Shown: positions 24,801 to 36,412 of the stretch, in pieces
Numbering within the stretch: the first letter of the stretch is position 1
Layout: every line of letters starts with the position of its first letter
Assembly (NCBI GenBank): GCA_034008185.1
Contig: CM067109.1
Coordinates: 39,588,885-39,652,884, forward strand
DNA length: 64,000 bases
From: Gorsachius magnificus
Lineage: Eukaryota; Chordata; Aves; Pelecaniformes; Ardeidae
Direction: 5' to 3'
Translations under genes and position numbers: made by a program
The notes under the pieces: generated by a model
The model's database searches: none
Seen by the model: only the letters and a program-made list of their open reading frames with translations
What the model was told of the DNA's origin: nothing

Positions 24801-27327
24801 GTTTGGTTACGTTGTTTTCAAATTACTCTAAGCACTTTTAATCCTAGGCAAACATACCAGTGTTTACCAGTCAGTGTACTTTCTGAAGCATTTCACATAG
24901 ACCTTTTACCAGATTTTTTTTTTTAACTATTTCTGCCTGCCTGTAACTTTTTGCTCAAATTACTTGTTCTTTTGGACAAGGAGAAATTAGAAAGACTGAG
25001 AAAGCATTGCTCTATGTGTGTTTTTACCTGCCTGAATTCCTACTGTCACCTCCCTTTATTGGGCAACACTGGCCAGCGATCTGTACTGGTGGGAAGGTCC
25101 TGTGCTTCCTTCCTCACCCTTGTGCAAGATGTGCATGAAGGTCATGCAGTCAGTACAGTCTCAGTCCTGACTCCTCTGTGTCCTTCCTTGGATTTAGGGA
25201 ATTCTGACTCAGGAAAATTCCAATGGACCCTTGGAGCCAAAGTATGTGTGTCTTTACCCCCAAATTACAAGGTAAAGATATATGGGATTGGAGAAAAGGT
25301 GTAGGGAAAACCCTCACTACCCACAGTAAAGAGTGATTAAGGGTAACTGTTTTCTCTACCATCATGCTTCAAGAGAATGATCTTTGTAGCTTGCATAATA
25401 ACCACTAAGATGGGCATTGTTCTTCTTCAGAGAAAGAAAATTAGAGAGTGTAGTTTAAAAATGGATCTAGCTAACTCATTTTTCTGAAATCAAGTGTTAG
25501 CCAGCCTGCCTATTTCCAGCATTGTCTAATGTGGAATGATGAATTGAAACAGAAATCAGACCTTTGTGCTTTGTTATTAAGCATAAAATTGGTTGCTTTC
25601 TTTCTGGGCAGATTTTCTAAGGCCACTTGAGCAAATGGTTCGAGACATCTGTGTTCAACAAGCTTCACTGAGCCATATCATTGTCCAAGTATATTCTGTC
25701 AGCTAGGATGACTTCTGGTGGTCATTAAATGTATGTCTCAAATGAGGACGTATCCCACTCTAGATCTTCATTCATAGGTTGATAAAAACAAGTTCATCTT
25801 TAATCTCCAGCAGCTATACTTCTGCACTGCTTTATTCATTCCCAAAGTAACTGTCATTCACAAAATTATTCAGAAGATTAGTTTCCTGTTTGAGAAAAAG
25901 AAGAAAAAAAAAATAGTCGATATAAAATTGCATGCAATTTCTGTCTCAAGTCCTTGGTAGTTTTTTAGCTATAAGAGAAATTAAAGTAAAAATTCATTTG
26001 GAGGCAGTGCTATATGGCATTAAATTCACAGAGTCTGTTGTGCTCCAAATACCTCCCAGGTAGATGTAGATATGTCTGAAACAATACAGAACTGATTGGA
26101 TAATTCCTTGGCAGACTACTGAAGAATTTTCTCAGAAAAAACAATAATTACTATGCAGTGACACTTGTGATAGCTACATATAAGCTCTTTTCCTACCTCA
26201 TTTTCACATCCTCCCTCCTCCTGTTTTACATATTTTGTGCCAAAATGGCCTCTTCTGATTTTTCAGTAGAACTTTACTTGCTACCTCCCTTTTACATCCT
26301 TAGATCAGTCCGGTCAAAGGTATATGCAATTTTTTAATTTGGAAAATTTCTTTGCCTCTTCTATATTCTCTACTTCAGAAATAACAGCTTTTATAGTGTT
26401 CTTCCTCAAGCCAAGGTAAGAAAACTTACTCATTCACTGAGGCTCACATTAATGTTTGAATTACCTGGAAAAGATGCATTATTTAAAAGGATGAACTATT
26501 ATTTACCCTGTTCAACCTTTCTTTCTTCTTTAGAGTGGCTTCAAATTCCACTTAAGTGAGAACAAACCCTCTCTGTTCTTATGAGTGCAGGGCTATTCTT
26601 TAATTCAGGTTCTCATGCTATAGAGCTTACACTGAAGAATCCTAAAATGTACTCCTCGAAATTATTAATATATTAAAACTGTAAAACAGTGCCACCTTCA
26701 GTTAAAAATGTTAAATATTATTTCAGTGATATTAATAAAACAGTAAATAGATAGTCAGAACTGGTTTTGATTATCCATCAATATGTAAGGAACATCCCTT
26801 CTTCCATCTCTTGGAGCCCCAATATTGCTGCCAGTGTTGGAGATAAACTGGTGATAACAATCATAAGGAATTTTCTAAAAGTTTCCCTAGTGTAGACAAC
26901 ACCTCAGTGTCTGTATACAAAGTCAGAATCACAGTGCTCCAAATGGACCTGGAATGAGTACAAGTCTTAATTGATTCAAGAGTCTCTGCTGAAGTCATAT
27001 CACAAGGAAGAAGCTCAGGCATTTCTTTCAGAGGACAGTAGAATTCCAAATGTGAAACTTTGTATATTCTTACTGGAGGCCCCCAAATTATTCTATAGTA
27101 CATGAACAATATGGTGAAATACTGCATTTTAAAAAGTGTTTAATAGGTATGGGTAGTTGTCAATGCTGATCCCAGGCTACCTTAATGATGATGATAGGAA
27201 ATGGAGTAAAATCCACAGTAAGTGAATTTTTAAAGCAAAGAGGAAGAGTTTCAGATAAAGGAAAGTCATTTGAATGCATTCATACTTAGGTAGCAAGAGT
27301 CAGCCTAACAGAGTTTGTTCTCATTTA
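21896..27327. other. SNCAIP intron 2 (by coding exon), 5' part
   Basis: Unique A/T-rich intron sequence with one marked exception, the pyrimidine tract at 22962-23305. No exon-like open frame with conserved residues and no named mobile element is seen. Confidence 0.55.
22962..23305. repeat. C/T-rich polypyrimidine tract (about 340 bases)
   Basis: Nearly all pyrimidine on the + strand, with a run of 16 C at about 23068-23083 and repeated CCCCTCCCCC and TTCTTCCC blocks. It creates long low-complexity Pro/Ser-rich pseudo-frames (such as 22904-23320) that are not genes. Such mirror-like homopyrimidine DNA can form triplex structures. Confidence 0.85.
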
Positions 27328-27995
27328 TAGAATCACAGAATCCTATAATGGTTTGGGTTGGGAGGGACATTCACATATCATCTATTCCAACACCTCTGCC
27401 ATGGGCAAAGATATCTTTCACTAGATTAGGTTGCTCAGAGCCCCATCCAGCGTGACCTTTGAACACTTCCAGGGATGGGCATCCACAGCTTTCCTGGCAA
27501 CCTGTCTCATCACCCTCATTGTAAAGGTGCAAGACCTTGCACTTGGTGTTGTTGAACTTAATGAGGTTCACATGGGTCTGGTCCTCAAGCCTGGTCAAGG
27601 TCCCTCTGGATAGCATCCCTTCCCTCAAGTGAACTAACTGCACCACTCAAATCTGCAAATTTGCTGAGAGTACACTCAACCCTGCTATGTCATTAATAAA
27701 GATATTGAACAGTACCAGTCCCAATACAAACTGTTGAGGAACACCATTCATTACTTATCTGCATTTGGACATTGAACTGTTGACTGCAAGTCTTTGGACA
27801 CAGCCATCCAGCCAATTCCTTTTCCATCAAATAGTCCATCCATCAAACCTACCTTTCCAAATCAGAGCCAAGAATGTTGTGGGGGATCATGTCAAAGCCC
27901 TTACAGAAGTCAAGATAGATGACATTGGTAGGTCTTCTCTTATCCACTGATGCAGTCACTCCATTGTAGAAGTCTCTGTCAGTTTTGCACTTTGT
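27328..27995 (-). mobile_element. CR1 LINE (minus strand) with internal deletion
   Basis: The 3' end (AGAATCACAGAATCCTATAA, GGTTTGGGTTGGGAGGGACA) is followed by CR1 ORF2 reverse complement up to the [12 protein letters not shown] region near 27970. At about 27523 the sequence jumps from CATCACCCTCATTGTAAAG to GTGCAAGACCTTGCACTTGG. These lie about 530 bases apart in the related copy at 14371-16765, so an internal piece is missing. All frames are broken. Confidence 0.88.
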
Positions 27996-28049
27996 TTCCA
28001 GTCTTGCTACTACCTGCAGGCAGGTGGTGTTCTTTCAAAATGCTTATGT

Positions 28050-28160
28050 CTTCATCATAGCATAACTTAAGTCAGAAGACACCTCTGAAGGCCATCTTGT
28101 CCACCTCCCTGTGCTCAGACCGGTTCCAGTTACACCAGATTGCTCAAGGCCTATTCTCTA
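28050..28160 (-). mobile_element. Diverged CR1 3' end (minus strand)
   Basis: TCATAGCATAACTTAAGTC, GACACCTCTGAAGGCCATC and GATTGCTCAAGGCC match the pattern of a CR1 3' end read in reverse, but with many changes. It lies just beyond the previous CR1. Confidence 0.55.
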
Positions 28161-28539
28161 AATTAATGCTGCAGTAAAGAACATTGCAACCAAGTTACTT
28201 TGGGGAAGTGTTATTAGGGAAGCAACCATAGTAGTCCCACCTCTTTGTCAGCAAGAAATAACTGTGATTCAACCTCAGAGGTTCATAAACCATTGAATGA
28301 TTGATTAGGTATGATAAAATCAGCAGATAGTATTACCATAGTCCAGGACTGTCAGCTCCGGGGCCCAAGCAGTGTATCGTTCTCCATTATTCACAGTTTT
28401 ACTGTGGTTTGTGACTGCACAGGTATGGAGTTCATAGAAAACAAAGATTGAAATACAGAGAATTTAAAGTTAGCACAGTCTGGTGCAGGTCAGGTCATTA
28501 GGCGGAAGCATTAACGGGATTGATGACTGCTAAGTGTTT

Positions 28540-28965
28540 GGATAAAGGAAAGTCATCCAGTTTTTCTCCTGGAGAGTTGTTCAACACAGTTGACTATAAG
28601 ATATTGCTCTCCATCCTGAGAAGGAACAGAGATAGCAAGCTAAAAAGGCCCAAGAATTTCATTGAGGGATGTAGCATAGCAATGGGAATCACTGATTGCC
28701 ACCTATAGAAGAACAGGAGTGAACTGATACTCTTTTCTTTCCTATTAAACCTGTGTGTAGGTGTGAAGTGACCTAGTAGAGCAACATGGATTCAATTGCC
28801 AACTGATCTGCAGATGACTCAGATCTTTAAATCTGTTTTCCTGCTTCCCTGCACCACTGCCTGTTGTATGTCCCAGCTGTTCAACAGCAGCATTCTTGAC
28901 TACAGAACATTGGTCAAAGCGTAAACCTAAATGAGTCCATGGTGGTGGTGACAGAAACACACTGT
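28540..28965 (+). mobile_element. Probable ancient L2/CR1-clade LINE relic
   Basis: The + strand near 28578-28615 translates to LFNTVDYKILLSIL, like the FDTVDHxILL segment of L2-type reverse transcriptases. About 200 bases on, 28810-28832 reads A-D-D-S-D-L in one frame, like the YADDTQL catalytic motif. It is followed after a frameshift by FNSSILDY and LNLNES, like the usual NxLxLNxxKTEV segment. Order and spacing fit one decayed element. A profile search would be needed to place it. Confidence 0.4.
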
Positions 28966-29705
28966 TAAGAGTTTGACTGTTCCTCAGTCAGTCAGTGCTC
29001 TTTGAATGTGAATTATTCTGGGTTCATGAAGATCTGGCATAACAACATCTACCTCTTTGCAGTATGGTCAGTTCATTTTGTAATGGTATTGATGTGTGAT
29101 ATACACCCTTTTGCCACCTCCTATTTGTCTCACCAGTGCTGTGAACTTCATGAAGCTATCATCATTTAAGGAATGTTACTGTACCCATATGCCAAAGAGA
29201 CAGGCTCTTGCACGCACACCAGAAATGGATTTCACACAGAGCAATGAATTTCAGCAGTAGTTTCTTTACAGAGATCAAGTGAAAGCTGAGTTTTTTGTTA
29301 TTTTCACTATACTTAGGACAATTTAAAGGTATTCTGATGCTTGGCATTAGACTATATGTATCGCAGAAACTGCCTGTCACAAGGGTAAAGTTTCATCTGT
29401 GCATGAGGTAGTCTTGATGGTTGGACAAAACTCATATAGTTACCCTATAATTCTACAGATGCTCGTATACCACATAAAACTCCCCCTCTCACCTCCCATG
29501 CCATAGATACAGAGATGATATTGAAAAATGCTCTGAAGTCAACAGATGCTTCCAATTGGGAGCATGTTATAAGGATCTTTTTCAGAAAGTTCAAGGTATG
29601 TTTTGATTCCTAAAATAAAATCTAATGAAGTGATGTGATTGCAAGAGAAGTTGCTTCCTAATTGTCCCCTTTTCTGATTATTTGCCCCCAGCAGTTCTAG
29701 GACAT

Positions 29706-29756
29706 CTATAAATAAATAAATACATACATAGATAAATAGATAAATAAAACTATAAA
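29706..29756. repeat. Tetranucleotide microsatellite (AAAT/ACAT/GATA mixed)
   Basis: TATAAATAAATAAATACATA followed by CATAGATAAATAGATAAAT: an imperfect tract of four-base units of the NATA type. Confidence 0.8.
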
Positions 29757-31889
29757 TAATCCTACAGGCCTCTCTACGTTTTGCATTTTCTGTTCCTCAG
29801 GAAGAACATACAGCGTAATCTATGCTGAAGAACTACTTTTGCAAATTTGACCCTTGCAGTTTTCACCAGATACTATTTTCTTCAATGCCAGTGAAATGCT
29901 TTGTCACCTCAAGTCTATTCAGGCAGCACGACACCTCTTTACTGATATGAATGAAGTCTCCCCAGGTTTTGTGTTCCTCTCTCTTTTTACTTCAGCAGCA
30001 CAACAATGGGATCATCCAAATGTCTCATCTTTGTGAACAAAAGTTAAAGAAATAATTTTGTCAACATAGTTGGCAAAAAAAAAAAAATGTCATCACCTTT
30101 TTAAATTTGAGATACTGGAGCACAGAAGAGATATGGTTTATCTAAGATTATACTGGAATTATTTGTCAGATTCTGGAATCAAGTTAGCTGTTCCACATTC
30201 TAGTCTCCTGCCTTAAACTCAGACTATCTTTAATGTTATTTATAAAAGAACCAAACAGTATTCATTGACCCAGAATTTTGATGGCCTCTGTTCATCAGTA
30301 TGGAGAGAGGAGCAAGAGGTTTTCCCTTGGGGCAGCTGTTGAGGACTACTCACACAACGCCTCCTGTGCTGTAGCTTTGGAGGACATAGGCAGCACTTGC
30401 TTTCATGTCTTCAGGGAACAAGCGTCTGGAAACAGAATGGAAGAGATTTAAGCCATGCCCTGGTCCACTCTGGCCTACAATTTCAGTGTTGAGTAGGAGG
30501 AAACCATCCTTTAACTGCCTAAGCACCGATGTTGCCTGTACAGCACCCAAGTAGAAAATAGCACCAAGAAGGATTGTGCCTACCAGTCTGACTTGCTTTC
30601 TTCCCTACTGCTATGTGGTTAAATGCTGTATTCTAATCATTTATTTAATACAGTGTAAATTCATCATTCCACTTAAGTGAAGAATAAGTTGGTAAGTCAG
30701 TAAAAATATCACTAACTGTTCTTGTTATTCCAGTTTGTTTTCTGGAAAAACAGTGATTGTAAAGAGATGTTGGGAAGAAAAACAATGAAAAAATGGAAGT
30801 ACCATACTCTGCTCTAACCGTAATGAAAGAAAAGAGAAATACATGACTTTACAGTGATCCAAGACAGATTTGTAACAAAAGTTGTTGCTTCTTTGCAAGT
30901 GTCCGATTTTACAATTTTATCATCAGTGATTTATGTAAATGTGTGTTATTAAGGTTAGAAAGTGGAGAAAACCAAGCAACAAAATAAATGTAAGCTTAAA
31001 TAAAGTGACGACAAACAAAATGTTGATGCCTTTTCCTCTGTCTAGACCCCTGTGTTGAAAGCAGTGTTTTCATAAAACTCAGACAGAATTCATTTCCATA
31101 CTGAGTGCTTAATAGTTCCTGTCAGAACAAAACAGCTGGGAAACATATGTTATCCATTTCCCTGTATCACTTGGAAAAAATTTCACATGTAAATAAAACC
31201 AACATAAAAGTGTAGGCCTTTGAACCTAGAATCTTATACAATACATAAATAAGTCAGTACAGTGCGTTCTTTGTATTGGCCGTCTAAGTTACATGCCTTT
31301 TGATTGTTATTATTTTTATTTCTTCTTCGGAAATGTATTCTTAAGTGCTTCCAAAAGTATTAAGGTAATTTTCAGACATCCGTAACTACTAAGCTATGCT
31401 AATATTTCACTTCAGACATTAATGTTGCACTGAAAGTGTATATGGCTGTTTCCTTAGGAAGGTGTTCATGGCAAATTGTGTGTTTTGACCACAAATTAGA
31501 TCCCACTGATATGCAGTTAGCACGTGTAATAAATCTGCTTTGTTTAAACAATATTCTTGACTTTCAGAATGCATTAACTCTTCATGTGCATTGAAAGGGG
31601 CATAGAAACTGCCTAAAGGTTTTAGTGGTTTTAGTGCTGTCCCTCAACTGAAAATAACAAAATAAGGAAAACTCTTTGCCAGAGTTTCACTGATTATGGA
31701 GATCATAAATATCACCACCTGGGACTATGTGAAAGAGTGCAAGTTCACTAGGATTTAGTTCAAGTTCAGTAGTATTAAGAGTTCAGGTCCCCTGAGCTCC
31801 CTTTCTTCTCAGAAAGTCAGATTCACTGGTCAAACGCCATATCCTTCAGTGCACTGAAATAATGGTCTGGAAGGTCCAGAGCTATATGG

Positions 31890-31930
31890 TTATATATGTG
31901 TGTGTGTATATACAGATTATATATATATAA
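31890..31930. repeat. TA/TG dinucleotide microsatellite
   Basis: TATATATGTGTGTGTGTATA, then ATTATATATATATAA after a short break. Simple repeat. Confidence 0.8.
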
Positions 31931-32020
31931 GGGATGGAAAGTTTGACAGAGAAGCCCAACATGCAGAGAAGTAGAAAAGGAAACTGTTATATGTGAATAC
32001 GTAGGCTTAATTTTCAGATC

Positions 32021-32620
32021 AGAGAATCACAAAATTAGGTTGGTAGGGACCACTTGAGATAATCTGCACAGGTTAAGCCCAGGTCTGTGGCCAGCTGGAT
32101 TCTGAGTACCTCCAAGGATGGAGACTCCACATTGTCTCTGGTCAACCTGTGCCAGTGTTTGACCAGCCTCACAACAGAGAAGTGTTTTCTTGTGTTCAGA
32201 TGGAATGTCATAGAATCATAGAATTATTTAGGTTGGAAAAGACCTTTAAGATCATCAAGTCCAACCTTTAACCTAACACTGCCAAGTCCACCACTAAACC
32301 ATGTCCCCAAGCACCACATCTACCTGTCTTTTAAATGCCTCCAGGGATGGGGACCCGACCACTTCCCTGGGCAGCCCGTTCCAATGCTTGACAAGATCTG
32401 AAGGCTATTGGCACGTTTCATGTGTTTCCATTTGTGCCCATTGCCTCTTGTCCTGTCAGTGGGCACCACGGAGAAGAGACTCTCCCTCTTCTTCATTCTA
32501 TCCCATCAGGCACACATGGTTAAGATTCTCCTGACCCTTCTCTTCTCCAGGCTCAACAGTCCCAGATTTCAGTCACTGTTCATACAGATTTCCAGTTCTT
32601 GTATCAAAAATACATCTCCC
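32021..32620 (-). mobile_element. CR1 LINE 3' portion (minus strand), split by a second CR1
   Basis: Outer pieces 32021-32207 and about 32414-32620 are contiguous in the related + strand copy at 507-2108: GTTCAGATGGAATG is followed after the insert by TTTCATGTGTTTCC, GTGCCCATTGCCTCTTGTCC and CTTCTCTTCCAGGCTC-like sequence. The outer element is an old CR1 ending with a degraded GGTTGGTAGGGACC 3' end. Confidence 0.82.
32208..32395 (-). mobile_element. Inner CR1 3' fragment inserted in an older CR1 (minus strand)
   Basis: It starts with the tail TCATAGAATCATAGAAT, then AGGTTGGAAAAGACCTTTAA and CCACTAAACCATGTCCCCAA, and ends with GGGCAGCCCGTTCCAATGC. It is the same subfamily as the CR1 at 1-506, and closer to intact than the sequence around it, so it is the later insertion. 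Confidence 0.85.
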
Positions 32621-33085
32621 AGAAATAACAGGCCTAAAAAATTAAATTGTTGTTACTGTTTTTAAAACAAATCCACTAAAAAGTTTTGACTAACCCTTTT
32701 GTTGACCTCCCAGAAAATCATCCTATTCTTGTGATGCATGAATAAAACAAAAATGCAATAAAAAAAAGCAGAGTACAAACTAGCATAGTTGGGCAGGACC
32801 ACTGTAAACACCACTAGGCTCTTATTGATGTCTTACTTGATTAAAATTAATTTATTTCTAAGTGATTACAATCTATGTCCTGTTTTAAGAAAGTTTGTTT
32901 TCTGGAGTGTCAAATTCTTCAGCTGTTTTGATAGACATGCTATTAAATCTGCTTAGATATGAATGTGGCATGTTATCATGTAATTTTTGTTTCTGGTGTT
33001 TGGCCAGGTCTATCTTTAAAGCGTGCTATTTCATGTCACACGTCAGTAGTAATCACTTCTAAATTGCATTCCTCTCTTTCTCTAG

Positions 33086-33948
33086 TTTCCAGCAGCAGCT
33101 GGAACTGTGGAGTCTCAACTCTTATCGGAAATTCACAGAAACCAACAGGAATTGCAGATGTGTGCAATAAATTCAGACCAGTGAAGAGGGTTTCCCCATT
33201 AAAGCACCAGCCAGAAAGCTCTGAGAACAATGAAAGTGATGACCAGAAGAACCAGAAGGGAGAATACCAGAAAGGCAGCAATTCTCAGTCTGCATCTCCA
33301 AATGATGACCAGAGCCCAGGAGAAGGAGAGAGCCTTAAAAGCAAAAACACTGAACCCGCTGTTCTGCTTGGGGAGCTGGAGCACTATGACCTGGATATGG
33401 ATGAAATTTTGGATGTGCCTTATATTAAATCAAGCCAGCAACTTGTTCCCTTTACAAAGGTAGCTCCTGAGAAAAAACTTTTGGGTGTATGTTCAACAGT
33501 GAATGGTCTTAGTGTCAAGACCTGCTCTGCAGGGAACACAGAGAGCTCGCCTGCCAGCGGGACGCAGTTCTGTGTGCTGTCTCCTGTGAAAGGCTCTCAG
33601 CTGAGAAAAACGCAGCCCATTGTCCTTGATCAGCACAAGCATTTAACAGAAGAATTAGAGCTTTCCCAGCCTTTAGTTAAGTGTAGCTCAGTCCATGAAT
33701 CTGAAGCCCAGGGCAAGGGCTTCCTCAGCAGGACATTTCTTGATCCTCATGCTCACAAAACCGAGAAGACAATGCCAAACTGCCACCTGAGGACTTTCCA
33801 CCTGCAGACAGCAGTGGCAGAAAGCAAGCAACTAGAGGAACTGAGCATGAACTGGAGCAGCACAGGGGGCCCAGAGGAGAGGAGCGAAGAGGTGAAAAAA
33901 ATTAAGAGCATCTTAAACATTGTAAAGGAAGGCCAAATATCTTTACTG
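33086..33948 (+). CDS. SNCAIP: Synphilin-1, large third coding exon (residues 44-331)
   Basis: 863 bases complete codon 44 and add 287 codons. It starts VSSSSWNCGVSTLIGN and ends KSILNIVKEGQISLL, both very close to mammalian synphilin-1. The acceptor is CTCTAG at 33085 after a CT-rich tract; the donor is CTG|GTAAGT at 33949, phase 0. Strongly conserved islands are KFRPVKRVSPLKHQPE near the start and the acidic block GELEHYDLDMDEILDVPYIK in the middle. Between them lies a Ser/Gln/Lys-rich stretch that differs from mammals. The region is hydrophilic and probably mostly disordered. In mammals an early part of the protein binds parkin and SIAH (family knowledge). The open frame runs on into both introns, but those ends are not coding. 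Confidence 0.97.
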
Positions 33949-35594
33949 GTAAGTATCATCTTTTTCATAAAACACGAAGAATAAGGGCGATCTGTGATGT
34001 GGTTTATTTAGCCAGCAAAGCTCATGAAGTGCGTATTTTGAACGGCTGTCCTTTTTCTCTTGTACGCTCCTTAGAAATTGAGCATATGGGCTTCCAAGTG
34101 GGAAGTTTTAATCTTTAAATCAAATAGGTAGCAAAACCAAGATACTAGTTTTATGTAAACATGGTATAGTTTGCTAGTTTATGCAGTATGCCGAAGTTGT
34201 ATAGAAGGCAGGCGTTTTAACTATTGAGGTCATTTAAATATCAAATTTAAATCTTAATTGAGTTTTGCTTTTCACAACATTTGTGGGTTGCTTTGTTCAA
34301 TTATTCCTGGTTTACCTCAATTTGGAGGCTGATGATGGGAACAAAGGGGCTTCTGTTGTATTCTGATTATTATTCAGGAGTGTTTATGCTGTCTTGCAGC
34401 AGCATTCTCAGGCAGGAGCTTTCTCTAAAGCCTCATTGGCCTCTGACCCATATGAAGTTTTTTAGTAAATTCTAGCACTGTGATCAGGCACTATCAATGA
34501 TGGTTTCCAAAGTAACTAGATGCAAGTTAACACAATGATGCAGAGCATGTGATCTCCACTCAGAACGGCTGGTGGAGGCACAGTGTATGTATAAGAACTG
34601 TTTTTGTTAGATTTTTGTTTAGCTTCTCTGTTTACCAGTCTAGCTGAAGCACAAAGACACACTATTAACATAACAGCAAGAACAAAGGCAGATATTCAAA
34701 GACTACACAGAGGCAGAAGAGAATATTAGATTGCTTAGTAAGAAATAAAAAAATTAAATTCACCCCAAAAAGGAACCGGCGGGGGTGGGGGGAGGGGGGG
34801 GGCAGGGAAGAGGTCATCATAGGTAGGTAGGTAGGTAAATGGAAAGAAAATGCATATTTTTTCCAAACAGGTCAAACCTCTGAGTGAAGTAGACTCATCA
34901 AACAGTACTATGCCAAGTCTGCACAACTCTAAGAACATATCATTGCTGCTCCTTCACTCTGTCTTCCTTCTTCCGTTTTCCTTCTGGAGTTTCTCAATCC
35001 AATTGCTTTATCTCAAAATTAGATTTGGGCAGAAATAATGCATTAGGTCATGGTTGTGTTTCGGGTAAATATTCCAACATTTTTTTTTTTCATGGAAACA
35101 AGCTAAAAGTCCTCTGTCATGTGTTTTAACTGCATTTTAGATTGTGCTTAACACAAGCTGCCGCTTTTGTGATGAGCAAAATTAATCAGGAACTTTTTTT
35201 AGGAGTCAGGGGTGTTTTCTGTTCAATTGCTTATCAATATAATGCAAAAAAAAATAGAAAAGGAGGGAAAGCAAACACAAAATAGGCAGAAATTATGAAA
35301 ATGTGGATATTTTTGCAACTACCTCATTGATCAAACTAGAAAAAAGACTTAAAACTGCTCAAGATCTTGCACTGTTGTGTGACAACAGCGTGAGGAGGAG
35401 AGAAACTACATAATGGTCAAGCCAGCGAGCATCCTGCCTCTACCCTTTCACTAATAGTAGCCAGGTGAAGCGAAAAGCTCCTGGTTTTGAGTTACAAAAG
35501 AACATGGCTATGGGGAAACATCTTTGTATTTGGCTGTGAGGCTTAATGTTCTTTTTATCTGTAGTTGTAACTAACATAATATCTTTTTTAACAG
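33949..35594. other. SNCAIP intron 3 (by coding exon)
   Basis: The shortest large intron, mostly unique A/T-rich DNA. It holds a G-run cluster at 34778-34808 followed by a (GTAG)n run at 34821-34837. No mobile element is recognised. Confidence 0.6.
34778..34837 (+). repeat. G-run cluster (quadruplex-capable) followed by (GTAG)n
   Basis: From 34778 the + strand reads GGCGGGGGTGGGGGGAGGGG with further G and then GGCAGGG. That is four or more runs of at least three G with one- or two-base loops. A GTAG tetranucleotide repeat follows (GGTAGGTAGGTAGGTAAATG). It lies on the transcribed-sense strand of SNCAIP. Confidence 0.75.
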
Positions 35595-35774
35595 CCACAT
35601 TTAGCAGCAGATAATCTGGATAAGATCCATGATGAATGTGACAACAATCTGTTGCATGTAGCAGCATCAAAGGGACATGCAGAATGCCTGCAGCATCTCA
35701 CTTCTTTGATGGGTGAAGACTGTTTGAATGAACGAAACATAGAGCAGCTAACTCCAGCTGGATTAGCAATAAAG
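35595..35774 (+). CDS. SNCAIP: Synphilin-1, fourth coding exon (residues 332-391), first ankyrin repeat
   Basis: 180 bases, 60 codons, phase 0 at both ends. The acceptor is TTTAACAG at 35594 and the donor AAG|GTACCT at 35775. The product runs from PHLAADNLDK to LTPAGLAIK. It holds an ankyrin repeat with NNLLHVAASKGHAECLQHL, residues about 348-366. The turn before it reads DECDNN, where mammals have DENGNN, so the usual Asn-Gly of the ankyrin beta-turn is replaced by Cys-Asp. Because the length is a multiple of three, skipping the exon would keep the frame. Confidence 0.97.
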
Positions 35775-36378
35775 GTACCTTAGTCTCTGTCTCTATGTAA
35801 AGTGCCATAAAGTTCATTTAGTTTCTTTCTGTGGTGGCAGTAGGTAATACATCCAGCAGGATGTTATTTTGCAAGCATTTTGATAAGTGAGAGCAAAAAG
35901 AATGGTTGGCTGATGCCACATAAGCAAATAAAAATGGACTACTATGCAGGATACAGTGTCAGCTGTATAACATGACATTTTATTCGTTGTTGTCAGTGCA
36001 TGTACATTCAATTTAAATCAGTTAACTGACTAAAAAAAATTGCTATGTTTTAAAGCACTTCCATGTAACTCAGACTCAGTTGTTTCTTTAGAGAGCATAA
36101 CAGTTTCTTGGTTTTTTTACAAATACAGGTACAATCTTGTAAGACAAGTATAAGAACATGTTTACAAAGCATAAAAAATCTCTGATCCACATTTGGAGGT
36201 GAAACTTCTTGGTTGTCTAGAACAATCACATCAAAGTTAAAATGTACATGTTACAGAACAACCTGTCAGAAACTGCAAAAATTAATGTCAAAGCTTACAG
36301 GAAACCTATTATGTAGGAAAATGTGAAAATTAGTGGTATTGCTGCACTAAAATAAACTATAGTGGTGTACAGGAAGGC

Positions 36379-36412
36379 TGATAGTTTAACCATACTGATA
36401 GTTTAACCATAC
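36379..36412. repeat. Perfect 17-bp tandem duplication at a CR1 5' junction
   Basis: TGATAGTTTAACCATAC occurs twice in direct succession (36379-36395 and 36396-36412), directly before the truncated CR1 that starts at 36413. It may reflect the integration process. Confidence 0.85.

Larger units (their letters stand above)
28966..32020. other. SNCAIP intron 2 (by coding exon), middle part
   Basis: Unique A/T-rich sequence with two microsatellites (29706-29756 and 31890-31930). No exon, RNA gene or named element is seen otherwise. Confidence 0.55.
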
